The translations under genes and the position numbers were made by a program. Positions 1 to 5,193 of a DNA stretch of 5,193 bases are shown one piece after another. Where the stretch lies: assembly GCA_002421475.1 (NCBI GenBank), contig DIJW01000013.1:1-5193 (forward strand), given 5' to 3'. Below the pieces are notes generated by a model. The model saw only the letters and a list, made by a program, of their open reading frames with translations. It was not told the DNA's origin and made no database searches. Numbering within the stretch: position 1 is the first letter of the stretch; the number at the start of each line of letters is the position of its first letter. Source of the stretch: Thiomicrospira sp. UBA5634. Its GTDB lineage: Bacteria; Pseudomonadota; Gammaproteobacteria; Thiomicrospirales; Thiomicrospiraceae.

Positions 1-1
1 A

Positions 2-733
2 AGCCGCGTTGATACGGTGGAAGAAAATGGTCAACTAGTGAAAAAACGCATCGTGACGCGAGATGTGATTAACGCTGCGGTGATTCGTGATCAATTTTCT
101 AACCGTTTTCAAATTACCGGTTTAGATAACTCGCAAGAAGCCCAAAACTTGGCACTATTACTCCGAGCAGGCGCATTAGCTGCGCCAATGGAAATTGTCG
201 AAGAGCGTACTGTCGGCCCAAGTTTGGGGCAGGACAATATTGATCAAGGTTTAATGTCCGTCGTCGTTGGTTTTATTTTGGTACTGATTTTAATGGCATG
301 GCGTTATAAAACCTTTGGTTTGATTGCGAACTTGGCATTAACGTTAAATCTTGTGCTGATTGTTGCGGTATTGTCTTTGATGCAAGCGACCCTAACCTTG
401 CCGGGTATTGCGGGTATTGTACTAACCGTCGGTATGGCGGTGGATGCCAACGTGTTAATTTTTGAGCGTATTCGAGATGAACTCAAAAATAGTTCAATCC
501 AGACTGCAATTCATGCCGGTTACGAAAAAGCCTTTATTACCATTGCTGACTCTAATATCACCACCTTATTGGCGGCTTTGTTACTGTTTAGTTTTGGCAC
601 CGGGCCGATTAAAGGCTTTGCGATTACCTTAGCCATCGGCATTATCACTTCAATGTTTACCGCCATTTTAGGCACCCGCGCGTTAGTGAATTGGCTGTAT
701 GGCAATAAACGCGTTGAAAAATTGTCTATTTAG
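2..733 (+). CDS. secD: Protein translocase subunit SecD, C-terminal part (5' end outside window)
   Basis: SecD is an inner-membrane RND-type subunit that, with SecF, uses the proton motive force to help move preproteins out of SecYEG on the periplasmic side. The reading frame is open to the left edge, so the GTG at 17 is an internal Val codon, not a start. The visible 243 residues are roughly the last 40% of a typical SecD of about 615 residues. They begin in the periplasmic P1 region, followed by the conserved [12 protein letters not shown] and [11 protein letters not shown] segments. Next come the membrane segments: about five hydrophobic stretches, including [20 protein letters not shown]. 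The Asp of the [15 protein letters not shown] motif (codon 443-445) matches the transmembrane Asp known to matter for proton-driven function (D519 in E. coli). The end, [20 protein letters not shown], closely matches E. coli SecD. secF follows after 9 nt. Identification is secure. Confidence 0.97.
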   Translation, partial: SRVDTVEENGQLVKKRIVTRDVINAAVIRDQFSNRFQITGLDNSQEAQNLALLLRAGALAAPMEIVEERTVGPSLGQDNIDQGLMSVVVGFILVLILMAWRYKTFGLIANLALTLNLVLIVAVLSLMQATLTLPGIAGIVLTVGMAVDANVLIFERIRDELKNSSIQTAIHAGYEKAFITIADSNITTLLAALLLFSFGTGPIKGFAITLAIGIITSMFTAILGTRALVNWLYGNKRVEKLSI

Positions 734-737
734 GAGG
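732..737 (+). promoter_or_regulatory. Ribosome binding site of secF, overlapping the secD stop
   Basis: A perfect AGGAGG lies 5 nt before the secF ATG. Its first two bases are the last two of the secD TAG stop codon. The arrangement suggests that ribosomes finishing secD help start secF, keeping the two partner subunits in balance. The coupling is inferred from layout. Confidence 0.85.
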
Positions 738-742
738 TTGGC

Positions 743-1759
743 ATGGCACAAGATACAGCAGCACAAAATGTTACAACAGGTGAAATGGGCAAAATCAATT
801 TTATGGCGATGCGTACACCGGCCATGTTGTTATCGTTGGTGTTAATTATCGGTTCATTGGTTGGGCTTTGGTATAAAGGTTTGAACCTGGGCGTGGACTT
901 TACCGGTGGTACGATTATTGAGTTGTCGTACCCAGGTTCGGCTGATCTGGCTCAAGTTCGGAATACGCTGACTGAGGCCGGTTATGCAGAGGCACAAGTA
1001 CAACATTTTGGTTCATCGCAAGATGTGTTGATTCGGATCGCACCACGCGAAGGCATGGCTTCGGCAACGTTAAGTAATCAAGTTGTCGAAGTGTTACAAA
1101 ATGCAACCACCGAAACCATTAATCTGCGTCGGGTTGAGTTTGTCGGCCCGCAGGTAGGTGAAGAGTTGACTTCTGATGGCGCTTTGGCGGTATTGTATGC
1201 GTTAATCGGTATTATGATTTACGTCGCGTTACGGTTTGAATTCCGTTTTTCATTAGGCGCGATTGCGGCTTTGGTACATGATGTGGTGATTACGATCGGC
1301 GTTTTTGCTTGGACACAAATGCAGTTTGATTTAACCGTAGTGGCGGCTTTATTGGCGATTATCGGTTATTCGATTAACGATACGATCGTAGTATTTGACC
1401 GTGTGCGCGAAAACTTTCGTACCGTTCGTGAAGGTTCACCCGTTGAAATAACAAATTTAGCGCTGAATGACATGTTGTCACGTACGATTATGACCTCTCT
1501 AACCACCTTGTTGGTTTTGATTGCGTTGTTTTTCCTGGGCGGTGAAATTATTCACGGCTTTGCTACGGCGTTAATGGTCGGTGTGGTTGTGGGTACTTAT
1601 TCTTCGGTGTATATCGCCAGTAGCGTTGCTTTGGTATTGGGAGTTTCTAAACAAGACTTAATGCCGGCAGTAAAAGCAGGGGTGAGTGCGGAAGAGCAAG
1701 AAGCAGAATTACAACGTGCGTTTTTAGAAGCTGAAGCCAAACGTAAAACCCAAGACTAA
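743..1759 (+). CDS. secF: Protein translocase subunit SecF
   Basis: SecF is the inner-membrane partner of SecD in the accessory complex that aids preprotein export through SecYEG. The protein has 338 residues, slightly longer than E. coli SecF (323). It shows the expected order: a short cytoplasmic N-terminus, TM1 at about 26-44, and the SecF hallmark GVDFTGGTIIEL at 50-61. A periplasmic P1 domain follows to about residue 145, then five more membrane segments (about 147-164, 171-190, 196-212, 252-266, 272-298). D213 in the SINDTIVVFDRVREN motif and R247 in LSRT sit at the same numbers as E. coli residues reported as important for function. The C-terminal tail (about 313-338) is highly charged and may be helical. 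The start is fixed by the AGGAGG site and by the secD stop in the same frame just upstream. The gene ends in tandem TAA codons (1757-1762). Confidence 0.97.
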   Translation: MAQDTAAQNVTTGEMGKINFMAMRTPAMLLSLVLIIGSLVGLWYKGLNLGVDFTGGTIIELSYPGSADLAQVRNTLTEAGYAEAQVQHFGSSQDVLIRIAPREGMASATLSNQVVEVLQNATTETINLRRVEFVGPQVGEELTSDGALAVLYALIGIMIYVALRFEFRFSLGAIAALVHDVVITIGVFAWTQMQFDLTVVAALLAIIGYSINDTIVVFDRVRENFRTVREGSPVEITNLALNDMLSRTIMTSLTTLLVLIALFFLGGEIIHGFATALMVGVVVGTYSSVYIASSVALVLGVSKQDLMPAVKAGVSAEEQEAELQRAFLEAEAKRKTQD

Positions 1760-1773
1760 TAAACAGCGATAAC

Positions 1774-1777
1774 AGGA
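1774..1777 (+). promoter_or_regulatory. Probable ribosome binding site of prfC
   Basis: AGGA lies 12 nt before the prfC ATG, a longer gap than ideal, so initiation may be only moderate. No better purine-rich site is visible in the 30-nt gap after secF. The prfC frame is closed by the TAA at 1760-1762 and holds no other ATG, GTG or TTG before 1790, so the start is decided by elimination. Confidence 0.5.
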
Positions 1778-1789
1778 TTTATACATAGC

Positions 1790-3364
1790 ATGTCATTGAT
1801 TTTAGAAAAAAATCGTCGTCGTACCTTTGCCATTATTTCGCATCCGGATGCGGGTAAAACCACCGTCACCGAAAAACTGTTGTTATACGGTGGCGCGATT
1901 CAGTTAGCCGGTGCAGTCAAAAGCCGTAAAACCGATCGCGGCGCGACCTCCGACTGGATGAAAATGGAACAAGAACGCGGTATCTCGGTGGCTTCATCGG
2001 TGATGCAGTTCCCATACAAAGACGTGATGATTAACCTGCTCGATACGCCCGGTCACGAAGACTTCTCCGAAGATACCTATCGGGTATTAACCGCGGTAGA
2101 TTCGGCGTTAATGGTTATCGACGTGGCGAAAGGCGTAGAAGACCGCACCATTAAGTTGATGGAAGTGTGTCGTTTGCGTGATACACCGATTTTGACCTTT
2201 ATTAATAAACTCGACCGCGAAGGTAAAGAGCCGATTGAGTTGTTGGATGAAGTGGAAGACGTATTAAAAATCCAATGCGCACCGATGACTTGGCCGATTG
2301 GTATGGGGAAACGTTTTAAAGGTATTTACCATATTTATAACGACACTGTGCGTTTGTTTGCGCAAGCGGATCGTCAACGTGCCGATGAAGGTGAGTTGAT
2401 TCAAGGCTTGGACAACCCGCGTTTGGATGAGTTATTGGGCGGTCAAGCACAAGAGCTGCGTGATGAAATTGAACTGGTGCAAGGCGCGAGTCATCCGTTT
2501 GAGTTAGAAGCGTTTTTGTCCGGTAAATTGACCCCGGTGTTTTTCGGTTCAGCAGTGAATAACTTTGGTTTACAAGAGTTATTGGATGGTTTTGAACAAT
2601 ATGCGCCGCCACCGAAAGGGCGCGAAACCGAAACACGTTTTGTGGATGCCGCCGAAGAAAAACTCACCGGTTTTGTGTTTAAAATTCAAGCCAATATGGA
2701 TCCGGCGCACCGAGACCGTGTGGCGTTTATGCGTATCGTGTCGGGCAAATACGAAGCGGGTAAAAAACTCAAACATGTACGTATCGGTAAAGAAGTGCGG
2801 GTATCCAAAGCGATTACGTTTTTAGCCAATAAACGTGAACACGCTGAAGAGGCTTATCCGGGCGATATTATCGGTTTGCATAACCACGGCACGATTAAAA
2901 TCGGCGATACCTTTAGTGAGGGCGAAGAGCTGAAGTTTACCGGTATTCCTAACTTTGCACCGGAGCTGTTCCGCCGCGCAAGGTTAAAAGATCCGATGAA
3001 AATGAAAGCCTTGCAAAAAGGCCTCACACAGTTGTCGGAAGAGGGTGCAACTCAGTTATATCGCCCCATCAATAATAACGATTTGATTTTAGGCGCGGTC
3101 GGTATTCTGCAGTTTGAAGTGGTGGCGCAACGTTTGGCGGACGAATATAACGTTGCTTGTATGTTTGAGCCGGTAAACGTAGCAACTGCCCGCTGGATTG
3201 TGGGTGATAAAGCGGAAATTGATAAGTTTCTTGATAAGGTCACAGAAAACGTGGCGTACGATGCGGCCGATCAGTTGGTATATATCGCGCCAACCCGTGT
3301 GAATTTACAGCTTACTGAAGAGCGTTGGCCAAAACTCAAGTTTACCGCTACTCGCGAACACTAA
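1790..3364 (+). CDS. prfC: Peptide chain release factor 3 (RF3)
   Basis: RF3 is a cytoplasmic translational GTPase that speeds removal of RF1 or RF2 from the ribosome after the finished peptide is released. The 524-residue product is full length (E. coli RF3 is 529). GTPase motifs are all present: P-loop SHPDAGKTT at 17-25, the RGIS switch I region at 63-66, DTPGHEDF at 85-92, NKLD at 139-142, and GSA in [10 protein letters not shown] at 253-255. [16 protein letters not shown] and the insertion segment after NKLD are typical of RF3 rather than EF-G or EF-Tu. The second beta-barrel domain follows (about 290-385). The C-terminal domain carries [15 protein letters not shown] at 435-449 and the RF3-type end FTATREH. 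The gene lies 30 nt after secF in the same direction and probably shares its transcript, which ends at the hairpin just downstream. No disrupted motif was seen. Confidence 0.97.
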   Translation: MSLILEKNRRRTFAIISHPDAGKTTVTEKLLLYGGAIQLAGAVKSRKTDRGATSDWMKMEQERGISVASSVMQFPYKDVMINLLDTPGHEDFSEDTYRVLTAVDSALMVIDVAKGVEDRTIKLMEVCRLRDTPILTFINKLDREGKEPIELLDEVEDVLKIQCAPMTWPIGMGKRFKGIYHIYNDTVRLFAQADRQRADEGELIQGLDNPRLDELLGGQAQELRDEIELVQGASHPFELEAFLSGKLTPVFFGSAVNNFGLQELLDGFEQYAPPPKGRETETRFVDAAEEKLTGFVFKIQANMDPAHRDRVAFMRIVSGKYEAGKKLKHVRIGKEVRVSKAITFLANKREHAEEAYPGDIIGLHNHGTIKIGDTFSEGEELKFTGIPNFAPELFRRARLKDPMKMKALQKGLTQLSEEGATQLYRPINNNDLILGAVGILQFEVVAQRLADEYNVACMFEPVNVATARWIVGDKAEIDKFLDKVTENVAYDAADQLVYIAPTRVNLQLTEERWPKLKFTATREH

Positions 3365-3379
3365 TGTTATCTACGTATT

Positions 3380-3410
3380 AAAAAACCACCAGGCCTGGTG
3401 GTTTTTTTTT
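3380..3410 (+). terminator. Rho-independent terminator after prfC
   Basis: Fourteen bases (3380-3393, six A then CCACCAGG) are followed at once by their exact reverse complement (3394-3407), and the T run extends to nine (3402-3410). Folded as RNA, this gives a CCACCA/TGGTGG stem with a GGCC loop plus A-U pairs. The A run on the left means it could also stop transcription from the opposite strand. It begins 15 nt after the prfC stop, closes the secD-secF-prfC unit and separates it from the FecR-type genes. Confidence 0.93.
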
Positions 3411-3420
3411 AACAAATTGA

Positions 3421-3449
3421 TTTACAATGTAATTTTATCGAACTTTATG
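3421..3449 (+). promoter_or_regulatory. Candidate promoter of the first FecR-type gene
   Basis: A promoter is expected between the terminator and the gene at 3491. Two readings are possible. One is TTTACA (3421-3426) as -35, 17 nt, then TTTATG (3444-3449) as a weak -10. The other is TACAAT (3423-3428) as -10, whose -35 would fall in the terminator T run. The second is supported by a similar TACAAT followed by a TTTTAT/TTTTAA stretch upstream of the paralogue at 5089. Neither reading is tested. Confidence 0.4.
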
Positions 3450-3478
3450 GATGTTAGGGTTAACGTTCATTATTCACT

Positions 3479-3490
3479 GGATGGTGTGTC
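3479..3490 (+). promoter_or_regulatory. Translation initiation region shared with the downstream paralogue
   Basis: GGA at 3479-3481 lies 9 nt before the ATG and can act as a short Shine-Dalgarno. The 11 bases GGATGGTGTGT recur at exactly the same distance before the paralogue start (5077-5087). This supports both start codons and shows that the leaders are related. Confidence 0.6.
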
Positions 3491-4924
3491 ATGATTAAAC
3501 GTCCGGCCTATTTGTTATTTTTCCTTCTGATGGCTGTTAGTTGGTCAAGCTGGGCCAACATCGGCAGTTTATTGTTGGTTTCCGGTGAGGTCAGTATTCA
3601 GCGTGCAAACCAAACTTTAACGGCGCAAACCGGCGCACATTTATTTGAACAGGATAAGGTGATTACCCGTTCAGGGCGAGCTCAATTACGCTTTAGCGAC
3701 AATACGGTGATTACTTTGGGCTCGAATACCGAGTTTGGGGTTGAAGCGTTTTTAAATGAAGGTGCCAACCGTTCAAAAGCGCGTTTTAATGTGGCTAAAG
3801 GCACGTTTAAAGTGATTACCGGTCAGGTAGCAAAAATTGCCCCGGATAATTTCACATTACAAACTCGTACGGCGGCGATAGGTGTGCGCGGTACAATTTT
3901 TAGTGGACGAATTAGCGAAGATCAAGAATTTATTGCCACTTTACGGGGTCGTATTTTTGTGACCGAAAATTCAACCGGTATCAGTGTGGATGTCCCTGCC
4001 GGTCAGATTACTCAAGTTAAACCAGGTGAAGCGCCACAACCTCCAAGACCTTTGACCAGTGATGATCTTAATCAGTTAATGCCGGAGGATTCAGCAGGTA
4101 ATGAAGGCGGCGATGAAAATCAGCCAGATGAACAGGCTGATAATGAAACCTTGCCACCGCCGGATTCGGGTGACGACAATTCTGAGTCAAACCCGCCAAA
4201 TCAAACGTCACCTAATTTAGATCAAGTTTTGGAAACTACAGTCGCGGGGGATATTGAACAACTGTTGGCCAATGAAACCACATTAAGTGTTACCGGTTGG
4301 ATTTTGCCCACCGCGATATCGGAATGCATGGAGTGTGTGACGGGGCAGGGATTGTATTATCAGGGTGATTTTGATGTCAGCAGTACACAGTTAGTAGGCA
4401 GTTTTGAAAATTATATTGGCTGGGGTAATTGGCAATATGAAGATGGCTCTAGTGGTATTTGGGTAGGTGGTACGGAAGCGATAGCTGCCGCTGGTTATGT
4501 TCAAAACTTGATGTCAGGACAAACACCACCAACTTACACCTATAGCGGTCAGGTTATGGGAACTGTGTTTGATTCTACAAATAATAGTTACGAGATTAAC
4601 TCCAGTACCAGCAGTGTTGTGTTAGTTTTTAATTTTAATAATCCAGAGGAGCCTATAACCGGCAATATCAACTTTAACGCTGGAGCGGGTGGTGCTTGGA
4701 ATGTGAACGTGAATTCCGGTTGGATTGGCTCAGGCGAACTAGCGGGGCAGTTTGATGTTGGATTAGATAGTCCAGTGCTTGATCAAGCTGGTTATCCAAT
4801 ACAGTCCGGTTATGCTTATGGCCAATTTTATGGTCCGCAAGCGCAGTCGGTTGGTGGTGTGTTTGATTTATACAGTTATGATCAAACATTCGGCGCAACC
4901 GGGGTGTTTAAAGCGACCCGTTAA
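3491..4924 (+). CDS. Secreted FecR-domain protein with C-terminal transferrin-binding-protein-like beta-barrel
   Basis: The function is not known. The 477-residue product starts with a signal peptide (MIKR, hydrophobic 6-18, likely cut after S-W-A at 22). No lipobox Cys is present, so a soluble periplasmic or surface location is inferred. Residues about 25-175 form a FecR domain: G(S)LLLVSGEVSI at 25-36, a GxxLFEQDKVITRSGRAQLRF stretch, and the hallmark TRTAAIGVRGTIF at 125-137. Residues about 178-250 are an acidic Pro/Asn/Gln-rich linker, probably disordered. Residues about 265-477 are Gly/Asn/aromatic-rich alternating strands ending in GQFYGP (444-449), VGGVF (454-458) and GVFKATR (471-477). 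That pattern is typical of TbpB-type beta-barrel domains. C279 and C282 form a CxxC at the barrel's start. The protein lacks the cytoplasmic half of FecR anti-sigma regulators and no sigma-factor gene adjoins it, so a FecI/FecR role is unlikely. A paralogue begins 164 nt downstream. Confidence 0.85.
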   Translation: MIKRPAYLLFFLLMAVSWSSWANIGSLLLVSGEVSIQRANQTLTAQTGAHLFEQDKVITRSGRAQLRFSDNTVITLGSNTEFGVEAFLNEGANRSKARFNVAKGTFKVITGQVAKIAPDNFTLQTRTAAIGVRGTIFSGRISEDQEFIATLRGRIFVTENSTGISVDVPAGQITQVKPGEAPQPPRPLTSDDLNQLMPEDSAGNEGGDENQPDEQADNETLPPPDSGDDNSESNPPNQTSPNLDQVLETTVAGDIEQLLANETTLSVTGWILPTAISECMECVTGQGLYYQGDFDVSSTQLVGSFENYIGWGNWQYEDGSSGIWVGGTEAIAAAGYVQNLMSGQTPPTYTYSGQVMGTVFDSTNNSYEINSSTSSVVLVFNFNNPEEPITGNINFNAGAGGAWNVNVNSGWIGSGELAGQFDVGLDSPVLDQAGYPIQSGYAYGQFYGPQAQSVGGVFDLYSYDQTFGATGVFKATR

Positions 4925-5010
4925 TTTATCCCTGACTTTAGACCTATTGAACTAAGGTGTGTTTGGATTGGTCGTTTTAGGTTTTTTGCTGTTTTTGTGC
5001 GGGGTAAATA

Positions 5011-5036
5011 ACTTAATTTCTTTAATGTTATTAAGT
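5011..5036. repeat. Inverted repeat upstream of the second FecR-type gene
   Basis: ACTTAAT (5011-5017) is matched by its exact reverse complement ATTAAGT (5030-5036) across a 12-nt gap. It overlaps the region where the -35 of the 5043-5051 promoter would sit, as an operator would. The arms are short and AT-rich, so chance is a real alternative. Confidence 0.35.
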
Positions 5037-5042
5037 CATTAT

Positions 5043-5051
5043 TGCTACAAT
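5043..5051 (+). promoter_or_regulatory. Extended -10 promoter of the second FecR-type gene
   Basis: TGCTACAAT matches the extended -10 form TGnTATAAT with one mismatch in the hexamer. Transcription would start near 5058, leaving a leader of about 30 nt. The -35 is poor (TTAATG at 5022-5027, 18-nt spacing), which is common with extended -10 sites. The 4925-5088 gap therefore appears to hold an independent promoter. Confidence 0.5.
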
Positions 5052-5075
5052 AGGCGTTTTAATGCGACCAACGTT

Positions 5076-5079
5076 AGGA
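5076..5079 (+). promoter_or_regulatory. Ribosome binding site of the second FecR-type gene
   Basis: AGGA lies 9 nt before the ATG at 5089, inside the GGATGGTGTGT block shared with the first FecR-type gene. Confidence 0.65.
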
Positions 5080-5088
5080 TGGTGTGTG

Positions 5089-5193
5089 ATGTTTAAACAT
5101 TCGGGTTATGTATTTGTATTACTGATGTTTTTTTCATTACCCGGTGTGGCGTCGGTTGGTTCGTTATTATTGGTGATGGGCGAAGTGACGATT
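5089..5193 (+). CDS. Paralogous secreted FecR-type protein, N-terminal 35 residues only (3' end outside window)
   Basis: The ATG opens a frame that stays open to the window edge, giving 35 residues. It starts with a signal peptide (MFKH, hydrophobic about 7-17, likely cut after G-V-A at 21) and continues with VGSLLLVMGEVTI. Aligned by eye with one gap to the gene at 3491-4924, 18 of 35 residues are identical. The strongest match is GSLLLVxGEV, the first strands of the FecR domain. The shared leader block just before the ATG agrees with duplication, although the coding DNA has diverged considerably, so the copying is not recent. Whether the rest carries a full FecR domain and the same C-terminal barrel cannot be seen here. 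Confidence 0.8.
   Translation, partial: MFKHSGYVFVLLMFFSLPGVASVGSLLLVMGEVTI

Noticed and set aside
17..19. GTG as a possible secD start
   Set aside because: The frame is open to the left edge and the residues before and after it read as continuous SecD, so it is an internal Val codon.
2316..2636. Antisense open frame of 106 codons inside prfC
   Set aside because: It lies wholly within a clearly conserved RF3 coding region, and its translation resembles no protein family I know. It is a shadow of prfC.
3365..3490. Small RNA or small gene between prfC and the first FecR-type gene
   Set aside because: The stretch is accounted for by the terminator and a promoter/leader. The only short ORF is the five-codon one overlapping the start at 3491.
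3491..4924. FecR-type anti-sigma regulator of iron uptake
   Set aside because: The protein begins with a signal peptide, has no cytoplasmic N-terminal segment followed by a single membrane helix, and no sigma-factor or TonB-receptor gene is visible beside it.
4935..4958. Possible hairpin terminator after the first FecR-type gene (ACTTTAG ... CTAAGGT, 7 bp with one G-T pair, 10-nt loop)
   Set aside because: The stem is short and AT-rich and is followed by GTGTTTGGATTGG rather than a T run. No convincing terminator is visible in 4925-5088.

Overview
The window looks like a chromosomal segment from a gammaproteobacterium. The partial SecD, SecF and RF3 proteins all read as close relatives of the E. 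coli proteins: SecD ends in the same KxxKKLSI-like tail (here RVEKLSI), and RF3 ends in ATREH. Base composition is moderate to slightly AT-leaning and codon use looks even across the window. A sulfur-oxidising Thiomicrospira/Hydrogenovibrio-type gammaproteobacterium would fit the FecR-plus-barrel proteins, but that is a low-confidence guess from memory. All genes lie on the + strand.

Bases 1-3364 are a housekeeping block. It holds the last 243 codons of secD, then secF (its Shine-Dalgarno overlaps the secD stop), then prfC 30 nt later. SecD and SecF form the membrane complex that uses the proton gradient to help pull exported proteins through SecYEG. RF3, encoded by prfC, recycles RF1/RF2 from terminated ribosomes. 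The tight spacing suggests a single transcript. It ends at a strong hairpin terminator 15 nt after prfC, a 28-nt perfect palindrome at 3380-3407.

Bases 3411-5193 are a separate accessory unit. A complete gene (3491-4924) encodes a secreted 477-residue protein with a signal peptide, a FecR domain, an acidic Pro/Asn-rich linker and a C-terminal domain resembling the beta-barrel of transferrin-binding-protein-like (TbpB-type) proteins. After 164 nt of non-coding DNA a second gene starts at 5089 and runs off the window. Its first 35 residues are clearly paralogous to the first protein, and its translation-initiation region is nearly identical. The locus is therefore a tandem array of at least two FecR-type exported proteins of unknown function, each with its own likely promoter. 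It is the part of the window most worth a second look. The SecDF genes upstream serve export in general, and nothing in the sequence ties them specifically to these secreted proteins.
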